The notes beneath the pieces are model-generated. The model did no database searches, was not told the DNA's origin, and was given only the letters and a program-made list of their open reading frames with translations. A stretch of 64,000 nucleotides of DNA from Aquipuribacter hungaricus (GTDB lineage Bacteria > Actinomycetota > Actinomycetes > Actinomycetales > JBBAYJ01): assembly GCF_042663885.1 (NCBI RefSeq), contig NZ_JBHSXV010000001.1. One strand, written 5' to 3'. The position numbers were made by a program, and so were the translations under genes. Positions 14,824 through 24,315 of the stretch are shown one piece after another; the stretch's first letter is position 1, and every line of letters begins with the position of its first letter.

Positions 14824-17001
14824 TCAGCGGACGGTGACCGTCATCTCGTCGCTCGTGCCGGTGCGGGGGCCCTCCCCGTCGGAGTAGTCGGGCAGCTCGA
14901 CGCGGAAGGTGTACGTCCCGGCGGGCAGGGAGACGGGGACCTGGAAGGTCTCGAAGCGGCCGTCGGCACCGGTCTGCGCCAGGCCGGAGCCCTTGACCGT
15001 GCCGCCCTGGAGGACCTCCCAGTGCAGCGTGCCCTCGGGGGCGGTGGCGGCGCCGGAGAAGACCGTCACCCCGGCGGACAGCGCGGACGCGGTGACCGGT
15101 GCGGGGGACCGGAGCTCGACCTGGGCGCCGCCGGCGGGCGGCGTGACGCTCTCCGGGCCGACGCCGTCGCGCCAGACGGCGATGGTCGCGCCGGAGCTGC
15201 CGAGCTCCTCCACGACGATCCGGCTCGTGCCGGACGCGGTGGTGAGCGAGCCGCCCTCGGGCAGGGCGGAGGCCCAGTCCTCGGTGCGGGCGCCGCCGCC
15301 GACCGAGCCGTCCAGGAGCAGGACGTCGCGGGCCTTGGCGGGGCTGGTCCGGTGGACGAGGACCCCGGGGTCGAGGCCGCGGGAGTTGCCCGACAGCCAC
15401 GAGTCCCAGCCGGTGGGGGTGCGGTACTCCACGTAGTAGCTGCCGGCGGGGTCGGCGATGCGGAGCACGCGCAGGCCGTCGCCGCTGGCGGGGGCCAGGC
15501 GGACCCGCACCGGTGCCGACGTCGTGAGCTTCTCGGTGGAGCGCAGGGCGCCGAGGGCGTCGGCCTGCGGCGCGGCGAGCGAGCCCAGCACCGACCACGA
15601 GATGCCCATGACGTCGTAGTAGTCGCGGTACTCGTGGCTGCTGCACCCCGGCTGCCAGGAGGTGCCGCTCCAGGTCCCGTCGGGGGAGGCGGTGCAGAGC
15701 AGCCCGTTGGAGTGCCCGAGGCCCATGTTGTGGCCGAGCTCGTGGGCGATGATCGACACGTTGGCGTGCCCGACCCACGACCGGCCGCCGCTGTCGGGCG
15801 AGCCGACCGTGCCCAGGCCGGCGCCGCAGCCGGCCGCGGGGGGCAGGTAGACGAGCAGGTGCCGGCGGCTGCCGGCGACGAAGCCCACCTTGCCCGCGAC
15901 CTCGTTCCACAGCTGCGTGCTGTTGGCGCACGTGCTGCTCAGCGACACCCAGTCGTGCCGGGCGACCACCCGGAAGCCGCGCTGGCCGCGGGTCTGCTGC
16001 TCCCAGAAGCTGTTCGCCCCGCCGTCGACGGCGGCCGCGAGGGTCGTGGGGGTCATGCCGTCGCGGGCCGCGCCCGCGGGGGTGGCGAGGACGACGGTGA
16101 CGTCGTGGGTGAGCGCGGCGGCGGCGACGCCGAACACGTCCTGGCTGCCCTGGCCGTACAGCAGCTCGCCCGCGGCGGCCACGGGCATCTGCTCCTGGAG
16201 CACCCGGACCGGGTGGGTGCCGTCGGCCTCGCGGGCGCCGAGCTCGACGGTGACGGTGCTGCCGTCCTCGACGGCCTCGACGTCGGCGGCGTCGACCGGG
16301 TACCCCGTCCCGCCCGCCTCGACGGAGGCGAGCAGCAGGGCGTGGTCGTCGCCGTCCGTGCCGTGGTCGTCCTCGTGGGCGGCGGCCAGGTCCTCGAGCC
16401 AGGTGCGGGTGAGCGTGCCGGTGACGACGCCGGGCGCGGGGGCGCTGGGGAGGGCGGGGCCGGTGGCGGGGTCGGGGGTGTCCGTCGCGGGTGCGGCCGG
16501 CGCGGGGGCCGACGGCGCGGCGACGGCCGGCGCGGGGGCGGACGGGGAGGTGTGCGGGTCTGCGGGATCGTACGAGGCGGGGACGGCGTCGGTGTCGCCT
16601 GCGGCGCCCGGGTCTCCGGCGCGCTCGTCGTGGCCGCCACCGCGAGGGCTCGCGTGGGAGGCGGCGTCGATCGCGACGGCGGCTGCTCCGTCCGTGGCCC
16701 GCGGCGTGCCCGAGGCTGTGGTCTCGGCGGGTGCCGGAGCGTGCGCCGTGCCCTGCGACGTGTCGTGCACGTCGTCGGACCCGCGGCGGGCGTCGGCCGG
16801 GTGGGCGGTGTCCGCGGCGCGGGCCTGCAGCGGGACGACAGCGGGCGCACCGGTCGCGGTCTGTCCCGTGACGAGCGCCGACACGACGGCCGCGGCGAGC
16901 GCCGCGGTCGACACGGCGGCGGCCGCCCGTCCCCTCCTGGGCCTGGCTGGCCGTGCCGTCCTGCTGGTCCTCGTGGTGCGCACCGTCGTCTCCCCGTCCA
17001 T
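14824..17001 (-). CDS. Secreted zinc metalloprotease (metzincin) with Gmad2-like C-terminal domain
   Basis: 725 residues. Residues 1-55 are a long signal peptide (RRGRAAAAVSTAALAAAVVSALVTG). A Pro/Ala/Asp-rich low-complexity stretch runs to about 190. The catalytic core holds the metzincin zinc site HELGHNMGLGH and a Met-turn in YYDVMGISW, as in M11/M12-type proteases. The last ~95 residues (VELRSPAPVTASALSAGV...EGTLHWEV) look like the Gmad2 immunoglobulin-like domain. It probably degrades extracellular protein. The ATG at 17001 is divergent from zwf; a shared 150-base region separates them. Confidence 0.82.
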   Translation of the reverse strand: MDGETTVRTTRTSRTARPARPRRGRAAAAVSTAALAAAVVSALVTGQTATGAPAVVPLQARAADTAHPADARRGSDDVHDTSQGTAHAPAPAETTASGTPRATDGAAAVAIDAASHASPRGGGHDERAGDPGAAGDTDAVPASYDPADPHTSPSAPAPAVAAPSAPAPAAPATDTPDPATGPALPSAPAPGVVTGTLTRTWLEDLAAAHEDDHGTDGDDHALLLASVEAGGTGYPVDAADVEAVEDGSTVTVELGAREADGTHPVRVLQEQMPVAAAGELLYGQGSQDVFGVAAAALTHDVTVVLATPAGAARDGMTPTTLAAAVDGGANSFWEQQTRGQRGFRVVARHDWVSLSSTCANSTQLWNEVAGKVGFVAGSRRHLLVYLPPAAGCGAGLGTVGSPDSGGRSWVGHANVSIIAHELGHNMGLGHSNGLLCTASPDGTWSGTSWQPGCSSHEYRDYYDVMGISWSVLGSLAAPQADALGALRSTEKLTTSAPVRVRLAPASGDGLRVLRIADPAGSYYVEYRTPTGWDSWLSGNSRGLDPGVLVHRTSPAKARDVLLLDGSVGGGARTEDWASALPEGGSLTTASGTSRIVVEELGSSGATIAVWRDGVGPESVTPPAGGAQVELRSPAPVTASALSAGVTVFSGAATAPEGTLHWEVLQGGTVKGSGLAQTGADGRFETFQVPVSLPAGTYTFRVELPDYSDGEGPRTGTSDEMTVTVR

Positions 17002-17151
17002 GGGTTGCGGGAGCGTCGCCGCTCCCGGGTCGAGGTCTGCATCGGCCTCCGGGCGGCGGCGGTGGACGCCGCGGGCGGCCTACCACCCGATCGGGCAGCC
17101 GTCGTGACGCTCCGGCGAGACTCGTTCGCCCGACCGTGGTGAGGTAGGCGC

Positions 17152-18603
17152 ATGACTCGCAGCGACGCCCTCGTCCTGTTCGGCGCGACGGGCGACCTCG
17201 CGTTCAAGAAGCTCTTCCCGGCCCTGTACGAGCTGGAGCACAAGGGCCGCCTGGACATGCCGGTCATCGGCGTCGCCCTGAGCGAGGGCGACGACAGCAC
17301 GCTGCGTGAGCGGGCGCGGGAGTCCCTGGCCGCGCACGTCCGCCACGGCGCAGACCCGGCGACGGTCGACGCGCTGTGCGCCCGGCTGCAGTACGTCAAG
17401 GGCGACTACCTGCTCGACACCACCTACGCCGAGCTGTCCAAGCGGCTCGGCGCGGTCGGGGCGCAGGCGCCGGCGCACTACCTGGCGATCCCGCCGTCCC
17501 TGTTCCCGTCGGTGGTCTCCGAGCTCGAGGAGCACTCGCTCGCCCACGGCGCCCGGATCATCGTCGAGAAGCCGTTCGGACGGGACCTGGCCAGCGCGCG
17601 GGAGCTCAACGCCACCATCGCGCGGGTGTTCGACGAGAGCCAGGTCTTCCGGATCGACCACTTCCTCGGCAAGGAGACGGTCGAGAACCTGCTGACCTTC
17701 CGGTTCGCCAACAGCCTGTTCGAGCCGGTGTGGAACCGCGACAAGGTCGCCAGCGTGCAGATCACGATGGCCGAGAGCTTCGGCGTCGCCGGCCGCGGGG
17801 CGTTCTACGACTCCGTCGGGGCCGTCCGCGACGTCGTGCAGAACCACCTGCTGCAGATCATGTGCGTGCTGGCGATGGAGCCCCCGGCCGGCGGCGGGGC
17901 CGACGCGCTGCGCGACGAGAAGGTCAAGGTGCTCCGCGCCACGCGCGCCGTGACGCCCGACGACGTCGTCCTCGGCCAGTTCGACGGCTACCTCGACGAG
18001 CCGGGCGTGGCCAGGGACTCCCAGGTCGAGACCTTCGCGGCGATGCGGCTGGAGATCGACTCCTGGCGCTGGTCCGGCGTCCCGTGGTTCGTCCGCACCG
18101 GCAAGCTCATGGCGTCCACCTCGCTCGAGGCGGTCATCGAGCTCAAGCCGACGCCGACCCTGCTGTTCGCCGGCGAGGCGGCGCCCCGGCCGCACCCCAA
18201 CCTCATCCGGTTCCGCCTCGGCGGCGACGGCGGGGTGTCGGTGTCCATCGAGGGCAAGCGCCCCGGGCGCACCTTCGCGACCAAGCCGATCTCGCTCGAC
18301 GTCGACTTCGAGACCAGCCTGGGGGAGTCCGACGACGCCTACGAGCGCCTGCTCGACGACATCCTCGACGGGGACCCGCGCCGCTTCGCCCGTCAGGACA
18401 CGGTCGAGGAGGCGTGGCGCGTGGTCGAGCAGCTGATCGGCGCGAGCATCCCCGTCTACCCGTACAGCCCGGGCACCAACGGCCCCAACGAGGCGGCGCG
18501 GCTGCTGTCGGGCGGGCTCCACTGGTACGACCCGGTGGTCAAGGCCGCGCCGGCACCGGTCGAGGACGTGAAGCCGGCGGGCCGCTCGCGCAAGAAGGTC
18601 TGA
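17152..18603 (+). CDS. zwf: Glucose-6-phosphate dehydrogenase
   Basis: 483 residues. It oxidises glucose-6-phosphate to 6-phosphogluconolactone with NAD(P)+, the entry to the pentose-phosphate pathway. The coenzyme loop FGATGDLAFKKLFPALYELE, active-site RIDHFLGKE and C-terminal PYSPGTNGPNEA are all present. The ATG at 17152 is preceded by GAGGTAGG. No opcA, tal or pgl is adjacent, so this is a solitary copy, possibly a second zwf in the genome. Confidence 0.95.
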   Translation: MTRSDALVLFGATGDLAFKKLFPALYELEHKGRLDMPVIGVALSEGDDSTLRERARESLAAHVRHGADPATVDALCARLQYVKGDYLLDTTYAELSKRLGAVGAQAPAHYLAIPPSLFPSVVSELEEHSLAHGARIIVEKPFGRDLASARELNATIARVFDESQVFRIDHFLGKETVENLLTFRFANSLFEPVWNRDKVASVQITMAESFGVAGRGAFYDSVGAVRDVVQNHLLQIMCVLAMEPPAGGGADALRDEKVKVLRATRAVTPDDVVLGQFDGYLDEPGVARDSQVETFAAMRLEIDSWRWSGVPWFVRTGKLMASTSLEAVIELKPTPTLLFAGEAAPRPHPNLIRFRLGGDGGVSVSIEGKRPGRTFATKPISLDVDFETSLGESDDAYERLLDDILDGDPRRFARQDTVEEAWRVVEQLIGASIPVYPYSPGTNGPNEAARLLSGGLHWYDPVVKAAPAPVEDVKPAGRSRKKV

Positions 18604-18612
18604 TCGCCGGGC

Positions 18613-18643
18613 TTGACCCTGACGCCGCGTGAGCCCGCACGCT
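18613..18643 (+). promoter_or_regulatory. MerR-type promoter with 19-bp spacer and dyad
   Basis: TTGACC (18613-18618) is separated by 19 bases from a weak -10 CACGCT (18638-18643), the long spacer used by MerR-regulated promoters. Inside lies an imperfect dyad CTGACGC/GCGTGAG. The promoter reads into the TipAS-like gene, consistent with autoregulation. Confidence 0.5.
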
Positions 18644-18664
18644 CGGTCCATGAGGAGGACAGCG

Positions 18665-19450
18665 GTGGTCGAGCGGGCACAGCAGACGTGGACGGTGGGG
18701 CCGGCGGCGGAGGCCGTCGGGACGACCGTGCGGGCGCTGCACCACTACGACGCCCTCGGGCTCGTGGTGCCCAGCGGCCGCACGGACGCGGGCTACCGCG
18801 TCTACACCGGCGCCGACCTGGACCGGCTGCGGCACGTGCTCGTGCACCGCGAGCTCGGCTTCGCCCTGGACGACGTCGCCGCCCTCCTCGACGGTGACCC
18901 CGACGACCGCGCCCGGCTGGTCCGGGAGCAGCTCGCGCGGGTCACCGACCGCATCGACCGCCTGCAGCAGGTGCGGGCGGCGCTGGAGACCGAGATGGAG
19001 GCGACGATGAGCGGGACCGAGCTGACCCAGGCCGAGAAGCGCGAGCTGTTCGGCAGCACGTGGGTCGAGAACGAGGAGGAGTACGCGGCGGAGGCCGAGG
19101 AGCGGTGGGGGGACACCGACGCGTGGCGTCAGTCCCGCGAGCGCACCTCCCGCTACACCAAGGCCGACTGGGCGGAGGTCGCGGCCGAGGCCGACGGCAT
19201 CAACGCCCGCTTCGTCGCCCTGCTGCAGGCGGGCGAGCCCGCCGACGGCGACGCCGCCCGTGCGGTCGCGGAGGAGCACCGGCAGCACATCAGCCGCCGC
19301 TTCTACGACTGCGGCCCCGAGATGCACGCGGGCATCGGGCGGATGTACGTCGAGGACCCGAGGTTCACGGCGACCTACGAGGCGATGGCCCCGGGGCTCG
19401 CGCAGTTCGTCTGCGACGCGTTCCAGGCGAACGCGGCCGGGCGGTCCTGA
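18665..19450 (+). CDS. MerR-family regulator with TipAS ligand-binding domain
   Basis: 261 residues. The N-terminal MerR winged helix reads TWTVGPAAEAVGTTVRALHHYDALGLVVPSGRTDAGYRVY, followed by a coiled-coil dimer helix (~75-110) and a TipAS domain (~120-261; ELFGSTWVENEEEYAAEAEERWGD). TipAS domains bind thiopeptide or other multidrug ligands and activate the promoter by DNA untwisting. The GTG at 18665 has AGGAGG at ideal spacing; the ATG at 18650 would suit a leaderless start instead. No transporter lies beside it, so it may act on its own promoter and distant targets. Confidence 0.85.
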   Translation: MVERAQQTWTVGPAAEAVGTTVRALHHYDALGLVVPSGRTDAGYRVYTGADLDRLRHVLVHRELGFALDDVAALLDGDPDDRARLVREQLARVTDRIDRLQQVRAALETEMEATMSGTELTQAEKRELFGSTWVENEEEYAAEAEERWGDTDAWRQSRERTSRYTKADWAEVAAEADGINARFVALLQAGEPADGDAARAVAEEHRQHISRRFYDCGPEMHAGIGRMYVEDPRFTATYEAMAPGLAQFVCDAFQANAAGRS

Positions 19451-19465
19451 GGGGCGTCGCGGGGG

Positions 19466-19538
19466 TCCCGAGCGGCACACGTCCGGGCTGCGAGGGTCCT
19501 CAAAGAGCGGCCTGGACCGGAGTCTTGTGCCGGTCCGG
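19466..19538 (+). repeat. 73-bp palindromic repeat, copy 1
   Basis: It starts TCCCGAGCGGCACAC and ends TTGTGCCGGTCCGG. Its ends are complementary (CGGCACA/TGTGCCG core), so it folds into one long hairpin. It aligns over its full length with copy 2 at 19582. Confidence 0.8.
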
Positions 19539-19581
19539 TTCCGGTAGGGCCTTACGGGAGCGCGAAGCATGGTTGCGGAGC

Positions 19582-19654
19582 TCCCGAGCGGCACACGACT
19601 GGGCTGCGAGGGTCCTGACGACCGGCTCGGGACCGGAGTCTTGTGCCGGTCGGG
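19582..19654 (+). repeat. 73-bp palindromic repeat, copy 2
   Basis: Same length and mostly identical to copy 1. Ends CGGCACACGACT and AGTCTTGTGCCG are complementary at 11 of 12 positions. The 665-base gap from 19451 to 20115 holds no convincing gene; these repeats are its main content. Confidence 0.8.
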
Positions 19655-19848
19655 TTCGGATGGGGGACTCAGCCGGGGCTCGGGCTGGGTGGGGCGGGGG
19701 ACGAGCGCTGTCGAGCTGGGCTGGGCCGGGGTATCGGGTACAGCCGCGGACCGGGTGGTGCGGGACCTCGTGACACGCCGCTCCGGGGGCCCTGGCCATG
19801 ATCGGGTCCGCACCTGCGCCCACAGGTGACCCGGGTGGGTCTCGGCCG

Positions 19849-19920
19849 TCCCCAGCGGCACACGACTGGCGCGCCTGGGACCTGAGGACCGTCGCAGTCC
19901 GGAGTGCTGTGCCGCTGGGG
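19849..19920 (+). repeat. 73-bp palindromic repeat, copy 3 (diverged)
   Basis: It has perfect 13-base arms, CCCCAGCGGCACA and TGTGCCGCTGGGG. Differences from copies 1 and 2 are paired (the GAG to CAG change is matched in the other arm), which is what selection on a stem would give. Confidence 0.75.
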
Positions 19921-20060
19921 TGCGGGCCGGGGGTGTGCGCGGGCACAGCGGCGGACCGGACAGACCGGGACCGCACGACTCGCCGCCGTCAGGACCCCCA
20001 CGACCACCGGGTCCGCAGCCGTACCCGCCCCCAGGTCCCGTCGGCCATCAGCCCCCACCC

Positions 20061-20097
20061 CGTCCGGGGCGTGGACCCCGTGTCCACGCCCCGGACG
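20061..20097. promoter_or_regulatory. 16-bp perfect inverted repeat just upstream of gltD
   Basis: Arms CGTCCGGGGCGTGGAC (20061-20076) and GTCCACGCCCCGGACG (20082-20097) around the 5-base loop CCCGT. It ends seven bases before the TACGAT -10 box, so it covers the -35 region. It could be an operator, or a terminator shielding gltD from upstream transcription. Confidence 0.6.
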
Positions 20098-20103
20098 CGG
20101 CCG

Positions 20104-20109
20104 TACGAT
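20104..20109 (+). promoter_or_regulatory. -10 box (TACGAT) of leaderless gltD
   Basis: TACGAT is followed by six bases and then the ATG at 20116, so the mRNA would begin at or next to the start codon. No Shine-Dalgarno is present, which agrees with leaderless translation. Confidence 0.6.
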
Positions 20110-20115
20110 CTGGCC

Positions 20116-21587
<1,472 letters not shown>

Positions 21588-21591
<4 letters not shown>

Positions 21592-22049
21592 GGCGCCCGG
21601 CCGGTCGCGCGGAGCGGGTCGGCCGGGTCGTGCGCGCCGGGCGACCCAGCCTGACGCTGCCCGCGGTCCCGCCCGCCGGGCCCGCGGAGCACCGTGCCCT
21701 GGCCGGCGTCCTGCTCGTGTCCGGGGTCGGCCACCTGGTCCGTCCCGCGCCGTTCGACTCGATCGTGCCGGGCTGGCTGCCGCCGTCGCGCCGGTTCTGG
21801 ACCGTGGCCAGCGGCGTCGCGGAGCTGGTCGTCGCGCTGCTGCTCGCCCGTCCCGAGACCCGGCGGGCCGGCGGGCTGGCCGCGGCCGGTCTCTTCGTCG
21901 CGGTATTCCCCGCCAACGTCTGGATGGTCTGGCTGTGGCGGCACCGGCGCTGGCCGTGGGTCGCCACCGCGGTGGCCCGGCTCCCGCTGCAGGCGCCCCT
22001 GGTGGCGTGGGGGCTACGCGTCGCCCGCGCGGCCGCCCCAGGCGGCTGA
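21588..22049 (+). CDS. DoxX-like membrane protein
   Basis: 153 residues. After a basic N-terminus, four helices follow (ALAGVLLVSGVGHLV, TVASGVAELVVALLLA, GGLAAAGLFVAVFPANVWMVW, LPLQAPLVAWGL). The pattern GVGHLVRPAPFDSIVPGWLPPSRRFWTVASGVAEL matches small DoxX-family proteins; function in this group is undefined. The GTG overlaps the gltD stop (GTGA). Its last 36 bases overlap the 3' end of the MFS gene on the other strand. A later GTG could be the true start. Confidence 0.65.
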
Positions 22050-23414
22050 CCGCCTCGCGGTCAGCAGCACGACGACGCCCACGAGCGGTGCGACGACGGC
22101 CACGGCCAGCGCCCCGGACAGGCCGAGCACGTCGCCCAGGCCGCCCACCACGGCGGACCCCAGCCCGGCGCCGACGAAGAACGTCAGGGTGAACAGCCCG
22201 AGCGCGGCTCCGCGCAGCCGGTCCGGCACCGCCGCGGCCACCGTGCCGACCAGGGCGGGCTGCGCCAGGGCATAGCCGGTGCTGAGCCCGATGAAGCCGA
22301 CGCCCGCCAGCCACGGCGACAGGACGACCCCGGCGGACACCAGCGCGCCGACCGCCGACAGCGACAGCCCGAGCACCGCCGTCCCGCGGCGCCCGAGCCG
22401 CGCGAGGACCTTCGCGGAGCTGAACGACACGGCGGCCCCGACCAGCGCGCCCGGCAGCAGGAGCAGCCCGTTCTCGAACGGGTCCCAGCCCCGCTGCGCG
22501 AGCTGCAGCGGCACGGCGACGAGCCCGGCGAAGTAGACGACCGGCATGCCCGCCCCGGCGACGCCGGCCCGGACGACCGCCTGCTCGCGGACCACCTCGG
22601 CCGGCACGAAGCCGTGGGGGTGGCGGCGGACCCACAGCACCGTGGCGAGGAGCAGGGGCAGGGCGAGCGCGCCTGTGACCACGGTGACCGGTCCGGGGTC
22701 GCCGACGGTCTGCACGAGCCCGAGCAGGTCGGCGGCGGTGAGGGCCACCAGCGCGGCGCCCACGACGTCGAAGCGGCCACCGGTGCCGTGCGCGGGGGCC
22801 AGGCGGGCGGCCAGCGGCAGCAGGAGCAGGACGAGCAGCGGCAGCAGGAACGGACCGCGCCAGCCGACGAGCACCCCCAGCGCGCCGCCCACCAGCGGCC
22901 CCGCGGAGGTGAGGACGAGGACGACGGAGTTGGTGCGCCCGAGCGCCACCGCCCGGTCGTGGCCGGTGTACCGGGCCGACAGCACCGTCGTGGTGAGCAC
23001 CGGCACCGCGCCCGCGCCCAGGCCCTGCAGGAGCCGGCCGAGGACGAGCACGGTGAAGTCGGGCGCGGCGGCGGACACGGAGGCGCCGACCGCGAGCATC
23101 GCGCCGCCGACGAGGAACGGGGTGCGGGGGCCGACCGCGTCGGCGACCCGGCCGAACACCGCCGTGGAGGCCGCGAACGCCAGCGCGAAGGCCGTGAGCA
23201 CCCACGCGGCGCCCGACGTGCCCAGGCCCAGGTCCTCGGCGAGCGGGCCGACGACCACGCTGGTCGCCGAGGTCCCCATCGAGGCCAGGCCCCAGAGGAT
23301 CCCGAGCAGGACCGCCGCGCGGGTCGGCGACCACGCCGGGCCCGGGGCCGCGGCCGGCGGAGCGAGGCCCGGTCCGGTCGACGACGGTGCCTGGCTGCCG
23401 TCGCTGCTCCTCAT
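22014..23414 (-). CDS. MFS drug-type efflux transporter (DHA2/EmrB-like)
   Basis: 466 residues with about 14 helices. Motif A-like GRVADAVGPRTPFLVGG and motif C region GLGAGAVPVLTTTVLS indicate a drug:H+ antiporter. The first ~28 residues are a Pro/Ser-rich cytoplasmic leader. The ATG at 23414 is divergent from the SDR gene at 23502. The regulator is not adjacent. Confidence 0.82.
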   Translation of the reverse strand: MRSSDGSQAPSSTGPGLAPPAAAPGPAWSPTRAAVLLGILWGLASMGTSATSVVVGPLAEDLGLGTSGAAWVLTAFALAFAASTAVFGRVADAVGPRTPFLVGGAMLAVGASVSAAAPDFTVLVLGRLLQGLGAGAVPVLTTTVLSARYTGHDRAVALGRTNSVVLVLTSAGPLVGGALGVLVGWRGPFLLPLLVLLLLPLAARLAPAHGTGGRFDVVGAALVALTAADLLGLVQTVGDPGPVTVVTGALALPLLLATVLWVRRHPHGFVPAEVVREQAVVRAGVAGAGMPVVYFAGLVAVPLQLAQRGWDPFENGLLLLPGALVGAAVSFSSAKVLARLGRRGTAVLGLSLSAVGALVSAGVVLSPWLAGVGFIGLSTGYALAQPALVGTVAAAVPDRLRGAALGLFTLTFFVGAGLGSAVVGGLGDVLGLSGALAVAVVAPLVGVVVLLTARRSAAWGGRAGDA

Positions 23415-23501
23415 GCCCCGATCCTCGCCCCTCCTGCACCGCCGCCGCGCACCGGAGGCCGGCCCTTCCCCCGGCCCGCCCGCGGCGGCATGCTCCCTGC
23501 C

Positions 23502-24182
23502 ATGAGCAGCACCCGTCCCGTCGCCGTCGTCGTGGGGGCCGGGCCGGGCCTCGGCCTGGCCTCCGCCCGGGCGTTCGCCGCGGCCGGCCACGACGTCGCG
23601 CTCGTCGGGCGCCGCGAGGGGACGCTCGCCGGGCTGGCCGCCGCGGTCGAGGCCGACGGGCACGGCACGGACGTCGGCTGGACCGCCCTGGACGTGGCCG
23701 ACAGCGGCGCGCTCGCGGCCGCCGTCGAGCGCTTCGCCCGGCACACCGGCCGGCTCGACGTCCTGCACCACAACGTCAGCGTCTACCGGCCCGGAGGGCT
23801 CGGTGCGGTCGGGCCGGCGGAGCTGCTCGAGGACCTCGCGGTCGGCGCGGGGAGCCTGCTCGCCGCCGTCGACGCCGCCCGCCCCCACCTCGCGGCGGTC
23901 GGGGGCACCGTGCTGCTCACCGGCAGCGGCGCGGCCGACCACCCGGACCCGGGCGCGCTCACCCTGGGCCCCCAGAAGGCGGCGGTCCGCGCCCTGCTCG
24001 TCGGCCTGGCCCCCGCCCTGGCCGCCGAGGGCGTGCACGCCGCCACGCTGACGGTCCGCGGCATGCTGCGCCCGGGCACGGCGTTCGACCCCGACCGGGT
24101 CGCGGCCCGGCTGCTGGCGCTCGCCGACGAGCGGCACGGGCCGCGGGAGGGCTGGACCGTCGAGCACGAGATGACCGGCTGA
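23502..24182 (+). CDS. SDR-fold protein lacking the catalytic Tyr
   Basis: 226 residues. The nucleotide loop is VVGAGPGLGLASARAFAAAGHDVALVGR, an altered form of TGxxxGIG. NNAG is replaced by HHNVS. The active-site Tyr-x3-Lys is LGPQK, so the Lys is kept but Tyr is replaced by Leu; Ser remains in LLTGSGAA. Oxidoreductase chemistry is therefore doubtful, and a nucleotide-binding or regulatory role is possible. It is monocistronic; its start lies 87 bases from the divergent MFS gene. Confidence 0.75.
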   Translation: MSSTRPVAVVVGAGPGLGLASARAFAAAGHDVALVGRREGTLAGLAAAVEADGHGTDVGWTALDVADSGALAAAVERFARHTGRLDVLHHNVSVYRPGGLGAVGPAELLEDLAVGAGSLLAAVDAARPHLAAVGGTVLLTGSGAADHPDPGALTLGPQKAAVRALLVGLAPALAAEGVHAATLTVRGMLRPGTAFDPDRVAARLLALADERHGPREGWTVEHEMTG

Positions 24183-24315
24183 CCTGCCCGGACGCCGGTC
24201 CCGGCGCCCCCGTCCCACCCCGGACCGGGGCCTGCGACCGCCCGGCCCGTGACCGTGCGCCTTGCGACCGCGTGGCCCGGCCCCCGGCGGGGGACGCCGT
24301 GCCACCATCAGCCGC

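Noticed and set aside
19498..20100. Search for a remnant of gltB upstream of gltD
   Set aside because: No frame in the gap resembles GltB; the stretch is explained by repeats and a hairpin.
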